Shown: positions 9,394-17,721 of the stretch, in pieces
How positions within the stretch are numbered: the first letter of the stretch is position 1
Layout of the letters: each line of letters starts with the position of its first letter
Source of the DNA: Romboutsia hominis
GTDB taxonomy: Bacteria; Bacillota; Clostridia; Peptostreptococcales; Peptostreptococcaceae
Assembly (NCBI RefSeq): GCF_900002575.1
Contig: NZ_LN650648.1
Location: forward strand, 1,302,001-1,366,000
DNA: 64,000 nucleotides
Direction: 5' to 3'
Notes under the pieces: model-generated
The model's input: the letters and a program-made list of their open reading frames with translations, nothing else
Databases searched by the model: none
What the model was told of the DNA's origin: nothing
Position numbers and translations under genes: made by a program

Positions 9394-9975
9394 ATGTCCC
9401 AATTAGCTATTGGAATTATAGAGACAATTGGCCTTGCAGCTTGTATAGAAGCAGCAGATGTATGTGTAAAATCTGCAAATGTTAATTTAATAGGATATGA
9501 GCTCTCGAAAGGTGGAGGTATGGCGACATTAAAAATAGAGGGAAATGTAGGTGCTGTTAAGGCAGCTATAGAAGCTTCTGTTGTTGCTGCCAATAAAATA
9601 AGCAAGGTATTTTCCTATAAAATAATACCTAGACCAAGTAAAGAAATAGATATATTAATTAATAACAAAGAAACTATAGGATATAAAGAAATACAAATAG
9701 ATAATCAGTCTAAGGAAAATGTAGATTTATACAATGAATATGATAAAGAATTAGTTAAAGATATAGTAGAAAATGTAAAAATAGTTAATCTAGAGGATGA
9801 TTTAAATTATATAAAAAGTGAAGAATTAGGAAATACCATAGAAGAAAACAATTTAAATAATAAAGAAAATTATACTTGTAATTTATGTAAAGACCCAGAA
9901 TGTAAAAGACAAAAAGGAGAATTAAAAAATAGTTGTATTCACTACAATGAACTAAATGATTTTAAGGAGGAATAG
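9394..9975 (+). CDS. pduK: BMC shell protein PduK with C-terminal cysteine motif
   Basis: A 193-residue protein: BMC domain over about residues 1-90 (IGIIETIGLAACIEAADVC, KIIPRPSKEID), an acidic linker, then a cysteine cluster C-x2-C-x4-C-x10-C near the C-terminus. PduK has this build and probably binds an iron-sulfur cluster or metal. The AGGGGGAGGG site precedes the ATG. The next gene, pduJ, begins 4 bases after its stop, so the two are tightly coupled. Confidence 0.88.
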   Translation: MSQLAIGIIETIGLAACIEAADVCVKSANVNLIGYELSKGGGMATLKIEGNVGAVKAAIEASVVAANKISKVFSYKIIPRPSKEIDILINNKETIGYKEIQIDNQSKENVDLYNEYDKELVKDIVENVKIVNLEDDLNYIKSEELGNTIEENNLNNKENYTCNLCKDPECKRQKGELKNSCIHYNELNDFKEE

Positions 9976-9978
9976 AAA

Positions 9979-10254
9979 ATGGGAGAGGCATTAGGATTAA
10001 TAGAAACTAAAGGATTAGTAGGTGCTATAGAGGCAGCAGATGCGATGACTAAATCTGCAAATGTTGAGCTAGTAGGATATGAAAAGATAGGATCAGGATT
10101 AGTTACAGTTATGGTTAGAGGAGATGTTGGAGCTGTTAAGGCATCTGTAGATGCAGGGGCAGTAGCAGCTGAGAAAGTAGGAGAACTCGTATCTAAGCAT
10201 GTAATACCAAGACCTCATACTGATGTTGAAAAGATATTACCAAAATCAGAATAA
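9979..10254 (+). CDS. pduJ: BMC shell hexamer protein PduJ
   Basis: A 91-residue BMC-domain protein almost identical in its core to PduA at 3039 (shared [19 protein letters not shown]); differences are concentrated at the ends. PduJ is the most abundant facet protein in studied Pdu compartments. AAGGAGGA at the end of pduK serves as ribosome site. Confidence 0.93.
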   Translation: MGEALGLIETKGLVGAIEAADAMTKSANVELVGYEKIGSGLVTVMVRGDVGAVKASVDAGAVAAEKVGELVSKHVIPRPHTDVEKILPKSE

Positions 10255-10274
10255 TATATAAATAGGTGATTAAA

Positions 10275-10922
10275 ATGGATTTTAACAATAAGGAATTAGT
10301 AGAAAAAATAACTAAAATAGTAATACAAAAATTACAAGAAGAAAAAGAAGTTTTAATCCCTATCGGTATCTCAAATAGACACATACATTTGTGTGAAGAA
10401 GATTTTAAAATACTATTTGGCAAAGATAAATCACTAAGTAAATTTAGAGATTTAAAGCAACCAGGTCAGTATGCTGCAAATGAATGTGTAACTATAAAAG
10501 GCTCTAAAGGAGAATTAACAAAAGTTCGAATTTTAGGGCCTTTAAGAAATGAAACTCAGATTGAAATTTCTGTATCGGATGGCTTTAAATTAGGTATAAA
10601 TCCACCTATAAAAGAATCAGGAAATCTAAAAGATACTCCTGGTATTGAAATTATAGGGCCTAAAGGAAAAGTTGTCAAAGAAAAAGGTGTAATTTGTGCA
10701 TTAAGACATATACATATGTCACCAAATGATGCTAAAAAATTAAATTTATGTGATAAAGATATAGTAGATGTTGAGATAACGGGGATTAGAAAAGCTATAC
10801 TAGGAAACGTATTAATTAGAGTAAATGAAAATTTTGAACTAGAAATGCATTTAGATATGGATGAAGCTAATTCGTGCTTAATAAAAAATAACGACTTAGT
10901 TAAAATTGTAGAAAATAGGTGA
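10275..10922 (+). CDS. pduL: Phosphate propanoyltransferase PduL
   Basis: A 215-residue enzyme that converts propanoyl-CoA and phosphate to propanoyl-phosphate and recycles CoA inside the shell. Two beta-barrel halves are seen, with zinc-binding histidine motifs GISNRHIHLCEED and RHIHMSPNDA. ATG at 10275 is preferred, with AGGTGA at 10264-10269. Residues 1-20 (LVEKITKIVIQKLQEE) resemble the encapsulation peptide of Salmonella PduL. Confidence 0.93.
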   Translation: MDFNNKELVEKITKIVIQKLQEEKEVLIPIGISNRHIHLCEEDFKILFGKDKSLSKFRDLKQPGQYAANECVTIKGSKGELTKVRILGPLRNETQIEISVSDGFKLGINPPIKESGNLKDTPGIEIIGPKGKVVKEKGVICALRHIHMSPNDAKKLNLCDKDIVDVEITGIRKAILGNVLIRVNENFELEMHLDMDEANSCLIKNNDLVKIVENR

Positions 10923-10926
10923 GAAT

Positions 10927-11748
10927 GTGAATCTAAATGACTGCAATAATAAGGTAAAAGAGTTTTCAAGACTTATAAAAGAAAAAAAGTGCAATAAATA
11001 TAACGGTAGGCTAAAAGTAGGAGTAGATTTAGGAACTGCAAATATAGTTTTATCTGTTGTAGATGAAAATAATAATCCTATAGCTGGAGCTATGAAAGCT
11101 TCATCTGTAGTTAAAGATGGGATAGTTGTAGATTATATAGGTGCAACTAATATACTTAGAAAATTAAAAGAAGAAGTAGAACAAATTATAGGATGTGAAT
11201 TAACTTATGCTTCAACTGCAATCCCTCCAGGAATTACTGAGGGAAATACTAAAGTTATATGTAATGTAGTAGAATCTTGTGATATGGAAGTTTTAAATAT
11301 AATAGATGAGCCAAGTGCAGCAGCTACAGTACTTAAAATAACTAATGGGGCAGTAGTTGATGTTGGTGGAGGGACTACTGGGATAAGTATAATAAAAAAT
11401 GGGGAAGTCGTGTTTACAGCTGATGAAGCAACAGGTGGAACTCATATGACACTAGTTCTTGCAGGGTTTAATAAAATACCTTTTGAAGAAGCAGAAGTTA
11501 TAAAAAAAGAGAAAAAGTATGAAAAAGATACGTTTATAATAGTAAAACCTGTCATTGAAAAAATGGCATCTATAGTTAAAAAGTATATAAAAGATTACAA
11601 TATAGACACTATCTATGTAGTCGGTGGTGCTTGTTGCTTTAGTGAATTTGAAAAAGTATTTAAAAAAGAAATAAAAATAGAAACAGTAAAACCATTAGAA
11701 CCACTACTTGTAACACCTCTTGGAATAGCAATGAATTGCCATATATAG
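10927..11748 (+). CDS. eutJ: EutJ-like Hsp70/actin-fold chaperone
   Basis: A 273-residue ATPase-fold protein with LKVGVDLGTANIVLSVVD near residue 34 and VVDVGGGTTGISII near residue 143. EutJ proteins occur in ethanolamine and in Gram-positive pdu operons such as that of Listeria; they are thought to act as chaperones or reactivation helpers. It begins with GTG 4 bases after the pduL stop; AGGTGA at 10917-10922 overlaps that stop. Confidence 0.88.
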   Translation: MNLNDCNNKVKEFSRLIKEKKCNKYNGRLKVGVDLGTANIVLSVVDENNNPIAGAMKASSVVKDGIVVDYIGATNILRKLKEEVEQIIGCELTYASTAIPPGITEGNTKVICNVVESCDMEVLNIIDEPSAAATVLKITNGAVVDVGGGTTGISIIKNGEVVFTADEATGGTHMTLVLAGFNKIPFEEAEVIKKEKKYEKDTFIIVKPVIEKMASIVKKYIKDYNIDTIYVVGGACCFSEFEKVFKKEIKIETVKPLEPLLVTPLGIAMNCHI

Positions 11749-11759
11749 AAGGTGATAAA

Positions 11760-12605
11760 TTGGATTTAAAAAAACTTGAAAACATAATTAGTGAAAATGT
11801 AGAAAGTGTAGTTATAGATTATATAGTAGAAAAAGTATTTGAAAAGCTAGAAAGCTACAATAAAAAATTGTTAGTAGTATTTACTGGTGCTAGTATTGGA
11901 TTTAAAGATGCATTTAAATGCATTAAAATGCTTCAAGATAGAGGATTTAAATTAACAATAGTATTATCAAATGGAGCTTTAAATGTATTTAATGAAAATT
12001 TAATAAAAGAATTTTTTAAAGTGGAAAAAGTTATAAAAGAAGATGACAATGAAAATATAATAAGTCTAGTAAAAGAAAATACTATTATAATGATACCTAC
12101 ATTAACAGTTAATACCTGTAGCAAAATTGCAAATGGAATAAATGATAATATAGCTACTAATATAATAAGTTATTCCTTAATTAATGGTAAAAAAGTAATA
12201 GCAAGTATTAATGGATGCTGCCCAGACAACGAAGAAAGAATATCTATATTTAAAGATAATATGAGCAATTCATATAAAGATTTACTTAGAAATAATATAA
12301 AAAAATTAAAAGATTACAATATTATATTAACTACATCAGTAAATTTAGAAAAAAAAGTTATAAAAATATATAAAGATAATTTTAGTTTAAACACTAATAA
12401 AAAAAATAATGATGAAATTGATTATATATGTAGTAAACAAAATATAGAGATTAAAGAAATACTCTTAAATAAGAAAATAATAAGTAAAATAGATGTATAT
12501 AACTTAAAACACTATAAAGTAATAAAAATAAATCAAGATTCTATAATCACGCCTTCGGCTAAAGATGAGGCATTAAAATACAATATAAATATATTAAAAA
12601 TATAA
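11760..12605 (+). CDS. Flavoprotein-fold protein in the pduM position
   Basis: A 281-residue protein with a Rossmann/flavoprotein-like start of the core (KLLVVFTGASIGFKDAFK), a central MIPTLTVNTCSKIANGIN typical of phosphopantothenoylcysteine-decarboxylase-like flavoproteins, and NGCCPDNEERI. It stands between eutJ and pduN, the place of the pduM-like gene in Listeria-type operons, but is longer than enterobacterial PduM. TTG at 11760 is chosen (GAAGGTGA at 11748-11754); an upstream TTG at 11736 would overlap eutJ. The N-terminal helix VVIDYIVEKVFEKLESYNKK resembles encapsulation peptides, suggesting lumen cargo. The reaction is unknown. Confidence 0.65.
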   Translation: MDLKKLENIISENVESVVIDYIVEKVFEKLESYNKKLLVVFTGASIGFKDAFKCIKMLQDRGFKLTIVLSNGALNVFNENLIKEFFKVEKVIKEDDNENIISLVKENTIIMIPTLTVNTCSKIANGINDNIATNIISYSLINGKKVIASINGCCPDNEERISIFKDNMSNSYKDLLRNNIKKLKDYNIILTTSVNLEKKVIKIYKDNFSLNTNKKNNDEIDYICSKQNIEIKEILLNKKIISKIDVYNLKHYKVIKINQDSIITPSAKDEALKYNINILKI

Positions 12606-12620
12606 AGCTAGGTGAAAAAT

Positions 12621-12887
12621 ATGTATCTAGGAAGTGTAGTAGGAACAGTAGTATCAACTACTAAAAATGAAGGATTAATAGGAACAAAGCTTCTACTTGT
12701 AAAACAATTAAATGAAAAATTAGAAGTGGTTGGAAACACACATGTTGTAGTAGATTCAGTAGGCGCTGGAGTTGGAGAGACTGTAATTGTTGCAACAGGG
12801 AGCTCTGCAAGAAAGATATTTTCATCTGATTCCCCTATAGACTGTGCAATAGTTGGAATAGTAGATAGTATAGAAGTTAATAATTAG
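12621..12887 (+). CDS. pduN: BMC shell vertex pentamer PduN
   Basis: An 88-residue EutN/CcmL-family protein (MYLGSVVGTVVSTTKNEGL; VDSVGAGVGETVIVATGSSA) that forms pentamers capping the shell vertices. ATG at 12621 is preferred over GTG at 12612, since TAGGTGA at 12609-12615 is the ribosome site. It is essential for closed compartments in Salmonella. Confidence 0.95.
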   Translation: MYLGSVVGTVVSTTKNEGLIGTKLLLVKQLNEKLEVVGNTHVVVDSVGAGVGETVIVATGSSARKIFSSDSPIDCAIVGIVDSIEVNN

Positions 12888-12897
12888 GTGATATAAT

Positions 12898-13905
12898 ATG
12901 GCTAATTTATATACGAAAACAGGTGATAAAGGAAGTACTAGTCTGTTTGGTGGTAAAAGAGTATCAAAAAATGACTATAAAGTAGAATGTTATGGAACAA
13001 TAGATGAGGCTATATCAATGCTTGGAGTTGCGTACTCTCAAAGTAAAAATGAAGATATAAAAAGTTATCTAAATAAAATACAAAGAAAATTATTTATAGT
13101 AGGTGCTGAACTTGCTAGTGATGAAAAAGGATTATCTATGTTGTCATATACAGTAAATGAAGAAGACATAAAAGAATTAGAACATATAGTAGATGAGTGC
13201 AGCAAGCTAAATGGAAGACAAAAAAGTTTTATAATACCTGGGAAAAATGAGTCTTCAGCATCTATTCATGTTGCAAGAACTATAATAAGAAGAGCAGAAA
13301 GAAATATAGTTACGTTAAAAGAAAATGGTAATATTAGAGATGAATTACTAAAATACGTAAATAGATTATCGGATACATTATATGCTTTAGCAAGATTAGA
13401 AGAAACTTATTGTAAGATAGATGATATAAAAAGCAAGGTTATAGATAAGTTAGAAAAACTTGATAATATAGAAAAAGAAAATGAAGAGAGTATAAAGTTT
13501 AAATTAGAAAATATAATAAAAATGGCAAGTTATGCTCAGAGAAAAGCAAAAGAATTAAATGTTAATATAGTTTTTTCTGCAGTAGATAGTGGAGGTAATC
13601 TTATATTACTTCATAGAATGGAAGATTCATTACTTGGTAGTATAAATATAAGTATGAATAAAGCATATACTGCAAATGCCTTAAAAATATCAACTGATAA
13701 ACTAGGTAAGCTTTGTAAAAGTGGAGAAGCACTTTACGGTATTCAAAATACTAATGACAATAAAATAGTTGTCTTTGGTGGAGGATATCCAATATATAAC
13801 AATGAAAAAATAGTTGGAGCTATAGGTGTAAGTGGCGGTAGTGTAGAAGAAGATATGGAGATAGCTTTATACTCAATACAAATGATGAAAATGAAAAGCA
13901 ATTAA
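12898..13905 (+). CDS. pduO: ATP:cob(I)alamin adenosyltransferase PduO, two-domain
   Basis: 335 residues. The N-terminal PduO-type adenosyltransferase (about 1-185; YTKTGDKGSTSLFGGKR, RTIIRRAERN) makes adenosylcobalamin for the dehydratase. A C-terminal GlcG/HbpS-like domain follows (about 205-335; VNIVFSAVDSGGNLILLHRM, GAIGVSGGSVEED), a fusion also seen in Salmonella PduO, where the second domain binds heme or corrinoid. The start is 10 bases after pduN, with TAGGTGA upstream. Confidence 0.95.
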   Translation: MANLYTKTGDKGSTSLFGGKRVSKNDYKVECYGTIDEAISMLGVAYSQSKNEDIKSYLNKIQRKLFIVGAELASDEKGLSMLSYTVNEEDIKELEHIVDECSKLNGRQKSFIIPGKNESSASIHVARTIIRRAERNIVTLKENGNIRDELLKYVNRLSDTLYALARLEETYCKIDDIKSKVIDKLEKLDNIEKENEESIKFKLENIIKMASYAQRKAKELNVNIVFSAVDSGGNLILLHRMEDSLLGSINISMNKAYTANALKISTDKLGKLCKSGEALYGIQNTNDNKIVVFGGGYPIYNNEKIVGAIGVSGGSVEEDMEIALYSIQMMKMKSN

Positions 13906-13929
13906 GCAAAATGTAATGGGGGGATAATA

Positions 13930-15324
13930 ATGAGTGCGTTAAATGTTGAGGAAATAGTAAAAAAGGTTATGAGTGAATTAAATAATGTAAATTCTTTAAA
14001 AGAGTGTGAACATGGAATATTTGAAAGTATGAACGATGCTATAGAAGCATCATTCATAGCTCAGAGAAAGTACTTAAAGCATAGCCTAAGTGATAGAGAT
14101 AAATACATAAAAGCTATAAAAAATGAATTTTATAAAGAAGAAAATCTAAAAAAAATATGCAAAATGACAGTTGAAGAAACTGGTATGGGAAATTACAGCC
14201 ATAAACTTTTGAAAAATAGATTAGTACTAGAGAAAACACCAGGTGTAGAAGATTTAAAAACAGACGCTTATACAGGTGATAATGGTCTTACTTTAGTAGA
14301 ACTTTCTCCATATGGAGTAATAGGGTCTATAACACCTACAACAAACCCAACAGAAACCATTCTTTGTAATACTATAGGAATGTTAGCAGCAGGAAATTCA
14401 ATTGTTTTTAGTCCTCACCCAAGAGCTAAGGAAGTATCTTTATTTACCATAAAACTTATAAATAAAGCATTAAAAGAAGCTAAAGCCCCAGATAATTTAG
14501 TGGTAACGTTAAAAAATCCTACAATAGAAAATGCAAATATAATGATGAACCATGAAAAAGTTAAATTGCTAGTAGCAACTGGAGGGCCGGGCGTTGTGAA
14601 ATCAGTATTATCTACTGGAAAAAAAGCGATAGGAGCAGGGGCTGGAAATCCTCCAGCAGTAGTTGATGAAACTGCAGATATAGAAAAAGCAGCAAAAGAT
14701 ATAGTTGATGGATGTAGCTTTGATAACAATCTTCCATGCATAGCAGAAAAAGAAGTTATAGCAGTAGATGAAATTACTGACTATTTAATATTCAATATGA
14801 AAAAAAATGGGGCATATGAAATAAAAGATAAGGAAACTTTAAATAACTTACAAAACTTAGTTTTATCTAAGGATTTAAAATTAAATACTGAATGTGTTGG
14901 AAAAAGTGCAAGATATTTATTAGATAAGATAGGAATACAAGTTGAGGATGATATAAAAGTAATAATAATGGAAACAGATAAAAATCACCCATTTGTTATA
15001 GAAGAATTAATGATGCCAATACTTCCAATAGTTAGAGTTAAAGATGTTGACGAAGCTATAGAACTATCTATAGAAGTTGAACATGGAAATCGACATACAG
15101 CTATAATGCATTCTAAAAATATTGATAAATTAAGTAAGATGGCCAAATTAATTCAAACCACTATATTTGTTAAAAATGGACCATCATATTCTGGTATAGG
15201 TGTAGGTGGAGAAGGATATACAACATTTACAATAGCTGGTCCAACAGGAGAAGGTTTAACAAGTGCTAAAACTTTTGCTAGAAAAAGAAGATGTGTACTT
15301 GTAGATGGCTTTGATATCAGATAA
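13930..15324 (+). CDS. pduP: CoA-acylating propionaldehyde dehydrogenase
   Basis: 464 residues of the EutE/PduP aldehyde dehydrogenase family, which oxidises propanal or 3-hydroxypropanal with NAD+ and CoA to the acyl-CoA. The catalytic cysteine is Cys270 in DNNLPCIAEKE; ATGGPGVVKS is the nucleotide-binding turn. Residues 5-18 (VEEIVKKVMSELNN) form the encapsulation helix known for PduP. A GGGGGGA site precedes the ATG. Confidence 0.95.
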   Translation: MSALNVEEIVKKVMSELNNVNSLKECEHGIFESMNDAIEASFIAQRKYLKHSLSDRDKYIKAIKNEFYKEENLKKICKMTVEETGMGNYSHKLLKNRLVLEKTPGVEDLKTDAYTGDNGLTLVELSPYGVIGSITPTTNPTETILCNTIGMLAAGNSIVFSPHPRAKEVSLFTIKLINKALKEAKAPDNLVVTLKNPTIENANIMMNHEKVKLLVATGGPGVVKSVLSTGKKAIGAGAGNPPAVVDETADIEKAAKDIVDGCSFDNNLPCIAEKEVIAVDEITDYLIFNMKKNGAYEIKDKETLNNLQNLVLSKDLKLNTECVGKSARYLLDKIGIQVEDDIKVIIMETDKNHPFVIEELMMPILPIVRVKDVDEAIELSIEVEHGNRHTAIMHSKNIDKLSKMAKLIQTTIFVKNGPSYSGIGVGGEGYTTFTIAGPTGEGLTSAKTFARKRRCVLVDGFDIR

Positions 15325-15335
15325 GAGGTGAGATT

Positions 15336-16661
15336 ATGGAAAAAGATTTAATAAGCATTATTAAAGAAGCTGGTATAGTAGGTGCTGGTGGAGCTGGATT
15401 TCCAACTCATGTAAAATTAAATACAAAGGCAGATTATTTAATTATAAATGGAGCTGAATGCGAACCTCTTTTAAGAGTAGATCAACAACTGATGGCTAAA
15501 GAATCTAGAAAACTTTTAGACGCTATAGATTTAGTTAAAAAATATATTGGCGCTAAAGTTGCAATAATTGGATTAAAATCTAAGTATAAAAAAGCCATAG
15601 AAAATATAGAAACTATAATTAATGAGTATGAAAATATAAAAATGCATAAAATGCCTAATTTTTATCCAGCAGGAGATGAACAGGTATTAGTGTATGAAAC
15701 TATTAAAAAAATAATACCAGAAGGTTCAATTCCACTTAGTGTAGGAGCTGTAGTATTAAACGTAGAGACTTTATTAAATATATATGAAGCTTATTACAAT
15801 GATTTAAAAGTTACTAATAAATATGTAACTGTAACTGGAGATGTTAAAGAAAAAATAACAGTTAATGTTCCTATAGGTATATCCATAAAAGAAGTTATAG
15901 ATTTAGCAGGAGGGAGTAATTTAGATGAATTTGTTGTTATAAATGGTGGACCTATGATGGGTAAAATAGTTTCATTAGATGATGTAATTACAAAAACAAC
16001 TAAAGGTCTTATAGTATTACCTAAAGAACATAGTCTAGTTAAATCTATAAATAAAAATATATCTCAAACATTAAAAGAAGCTAAAACTTCTTGTATGCAT
16101 TGTAGTTTATGTAGTGAAATATGCCCTAGAAATTTATTGGGTCATAATATAAATCCACATAAACTAATAAGAATAGCAAGTTATTCAAGTATTTGCGATA
16201 CCAAATCTAGTTTAACAACAGCATTTTTATGCTGTGAATGTAGGTTATGTGAATATGCTTGTATTATGAATTTACAACCTTGGAAATTACATTCAAATCT
16301 AAAAAAACAAATGTCAGCAAAAAATATAAAAAACGATAATAACAATACACCAATAGATGTACATCCATTTAGAGAATATAAAAGATATCCAGTAAGTAAA
16401 TTAATATCTAAGTTAGATCTTTCGAAGTATGATAAAAACGCAGAAATAATAAATATTTATAAGAATTTTACAAAGGTAAAAATACTTTTAAATCAGCATA
16501 TAGGAATAAGTGCAACACCTATTGTAAAAAAAGGAGATAAAGTTCTTAAAGGACAGCTAATTGCATTTACAAAAGAAGATAAATTAGGAACATCAATTCA
16601 TTCAAGTATAGAAGGATTAGTAAAAGAAGTAAATGATAAGTATGTATTAATAGAAAGCTAA
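15336..16661 (+). CDS. pduS: PduS cobalamin reductase, RnfC-like iron-sulfur flavoprotein
   Basis: 441 residues related to RnfC/NuoF: GAGGAGFPTHVKL at the N-terminus, an SLBB-like part, then two cysteine groups C-x2-C-x2-C-x3-C (CMHCSLCSEICP and CCECRLCEYAC) that fit two [4Fe-4S] clusters. PduS reduces cob(III/II)alamin so that PduO can adenosylate it. It follows pduP by 11 bases. PduT, its known shell partner, is encoded two genes later. Confidence 0.93.
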   Translation: MEKDLISIIKEAGIVGAGGAGFPTHVKLNTKADYLIINGAECEPLLRVDQQLMAKESRKLLDAIDLVKKYIGAKVAIIGLKSKYKKAIENIETIINEYENIKMHKMPNFYPAGDEQVLVYETIKKIIPEGSIPLSVGAVVLNVETLLNIYEAYYNDLKVTNKYVTVTGDVKEKITVNVPIGISIKEVIDLAGGSNLDEFVVINGGPMMGKIVSLDDVITKTTKGLIVLPKEHSLVKSINKNISQTLKEAKTSCMHCSLCSEICPRNLLGHNINPHKLIRIASYSSICDTKSSLTTAFLCCECRLCEYACIMNLQPWKLHSNLKKQMSAKNIKNDNNNTPIDVHPFREYKRYPVSKLISKLDLSKYDKNAEIINIYKNFTKVKILLNQHIGISATPIVKKGDKVLKGQLIAFTKEDKLGTSIHSSIEGLVKEVNDKYVLIES

Positions 16662-16682
16662 ATTTTTATTAGGAGGAGTAAC

Positions 16683-17603
16683 ATGGATATATTTGCAATG
16701 GTAGCAGCTTTTGGAGGAGGAGCATTTGGAGCTTTAATAGGAGCATTACCAGCATTTATACTTACAGGTGTGATAGCGATAGCAGGTGCAGCTATAGGGA
16801 TGGCAGGTGGATCAGATTTAGTTGTTGGAAATGTAGCTTTTGGTTCTTTTTTGGGACCTCATATAGCATTTGCAGGTGGGGTTGCAGCAGCAGCATATGC
16901 AGCAAACAAAAGAAGCACAAGTACATCTAAAGTAACATCAACTGGAGAAAAAATCTTAGGTAGTGATGAAGTAGAAAGTGGAACATCAATAGGTTTATCC
17001 TTAAACCTAACAGGAGACTATAAAGTTTTGTTAGTTGGTGGGATATTTGGGATATTAGGTTTTTTAATAAATTATTTATATGTATCAGTTATAGTACTTC
17101 CAACAGATACTCCAGGTATGACAGTTTTTACACTGGGTGTAATAGCAAGGCTAACTCTTGGAAATAGTGGACTATTTGGTAAATATGATAAAAATAAAAA
17201 AAGAAAATACTTATCTACCGGAAAAATGCTTGGATATAATATAGTATTAGGTGCATCATTAGGAATAGTAGTTTCTTATGTGGCAGCATCACTTTCCAAT
17301 ACCTTTGAAGTAGCTCCAGAGGTAATATCATTATTCCCAACACTATGTTTTGGAATAAGTGCATTTTCTTTAATATTTACACAAACAGGCTCGGCTACAC
17401 CAGCAACACATCATATAACATTAATATCAGCACTTGCAGCTGTTGTTTCAGGAAATCCCATATTTGGAGTATTGTTTGGAATTATAAGTTGTTTAATTGG
17501 AGATTTCGGAGCTAATACACTTAATAGTAATTGTGACTCTCATATAGATCCACCGGCATTCTCAATATTTATATGTACATTTATAATAAACTTCATATTT
17601 TAA
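16683..17603 (+). CDS. Unrecognised integral membrane protein in the pdu operon
   Basis: A 306-residue, strongly hydrophobic protein with about eight membrane segments. It is rich in Gly and Ala (AAFGGGAFGALIGALP, GGSDLVVGNVAFGSFLGP), with a cytoplasmic-looking basic loop KYDKNKKRKYLSTGK and polar conserved-looking stretches TQTGSATPATHHITL and NSNCDSHIDPP near the C-terminus. There is no NPA motif, so it is not a PduF-type aquaglyceroporin. AGGAGG precedes the ATG, 21 bases after pduS. By position it could move diol, acid or cobalamin; this is only inference and I do not recognise the family. Confidence 0.7.
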   Translation: MDIFAMVAAFGGGAFGALIGALPAFILTGVIAIAGAAIGMAGGSDLVVGNVAFGSFLGPHIAFAGGVAAAAYAANKRSTSTSKVTSTGEKILGSDEVESGTSIGLSLNLTGDYKVLLVGGIFGILGFLINYLYVSVIVLPTDTPGMTVFTLGVIARLTLGNSGLFGKYDKNKKRKYLSTGKMLGYNIVLGASLGIVVSYVAASLSNTFEVAPEVISLFPTLCFGISAFSLIFTQTGSATPATHHITLISALAAVVSGNPIFGVLFGIISCLIGDFGANTLNSNCDSHIDPPAFSIFICTFIINFIF

Positions 17604-17628
17604 TTAAAACTAAACAATAATTTTTAAA

Positions 17629-17673
17629 ATTTCGTATAAAATTTTACATATTTGAATTATAGATAAATATAAT
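17629..17673 (+). promoter_or_regulatory. Candidate promoter/operator upstream of pduT
   Basis: TTACAT at 17644-17649 and TATAAT at 17668-17673 are 18 bases apart. Just upstream, TTCGTATAAAATTTTA and then ATTATAGATA repeat the order of motifs seen upstream of pduK. The 118-base gap makes separate expression of pduT possible. Confidence 0.35.
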
Positions 17674-17721
17674 TTAGATAAAACATATTAGCAAACATGA
17701 TAAGAATTAGGGGGACACAAT

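Noticed and set aside
10556-10969. 137-codon minus-strand frame over pduL
   Set aside because: Antisense shadow of a gene with clear PduL motifs.
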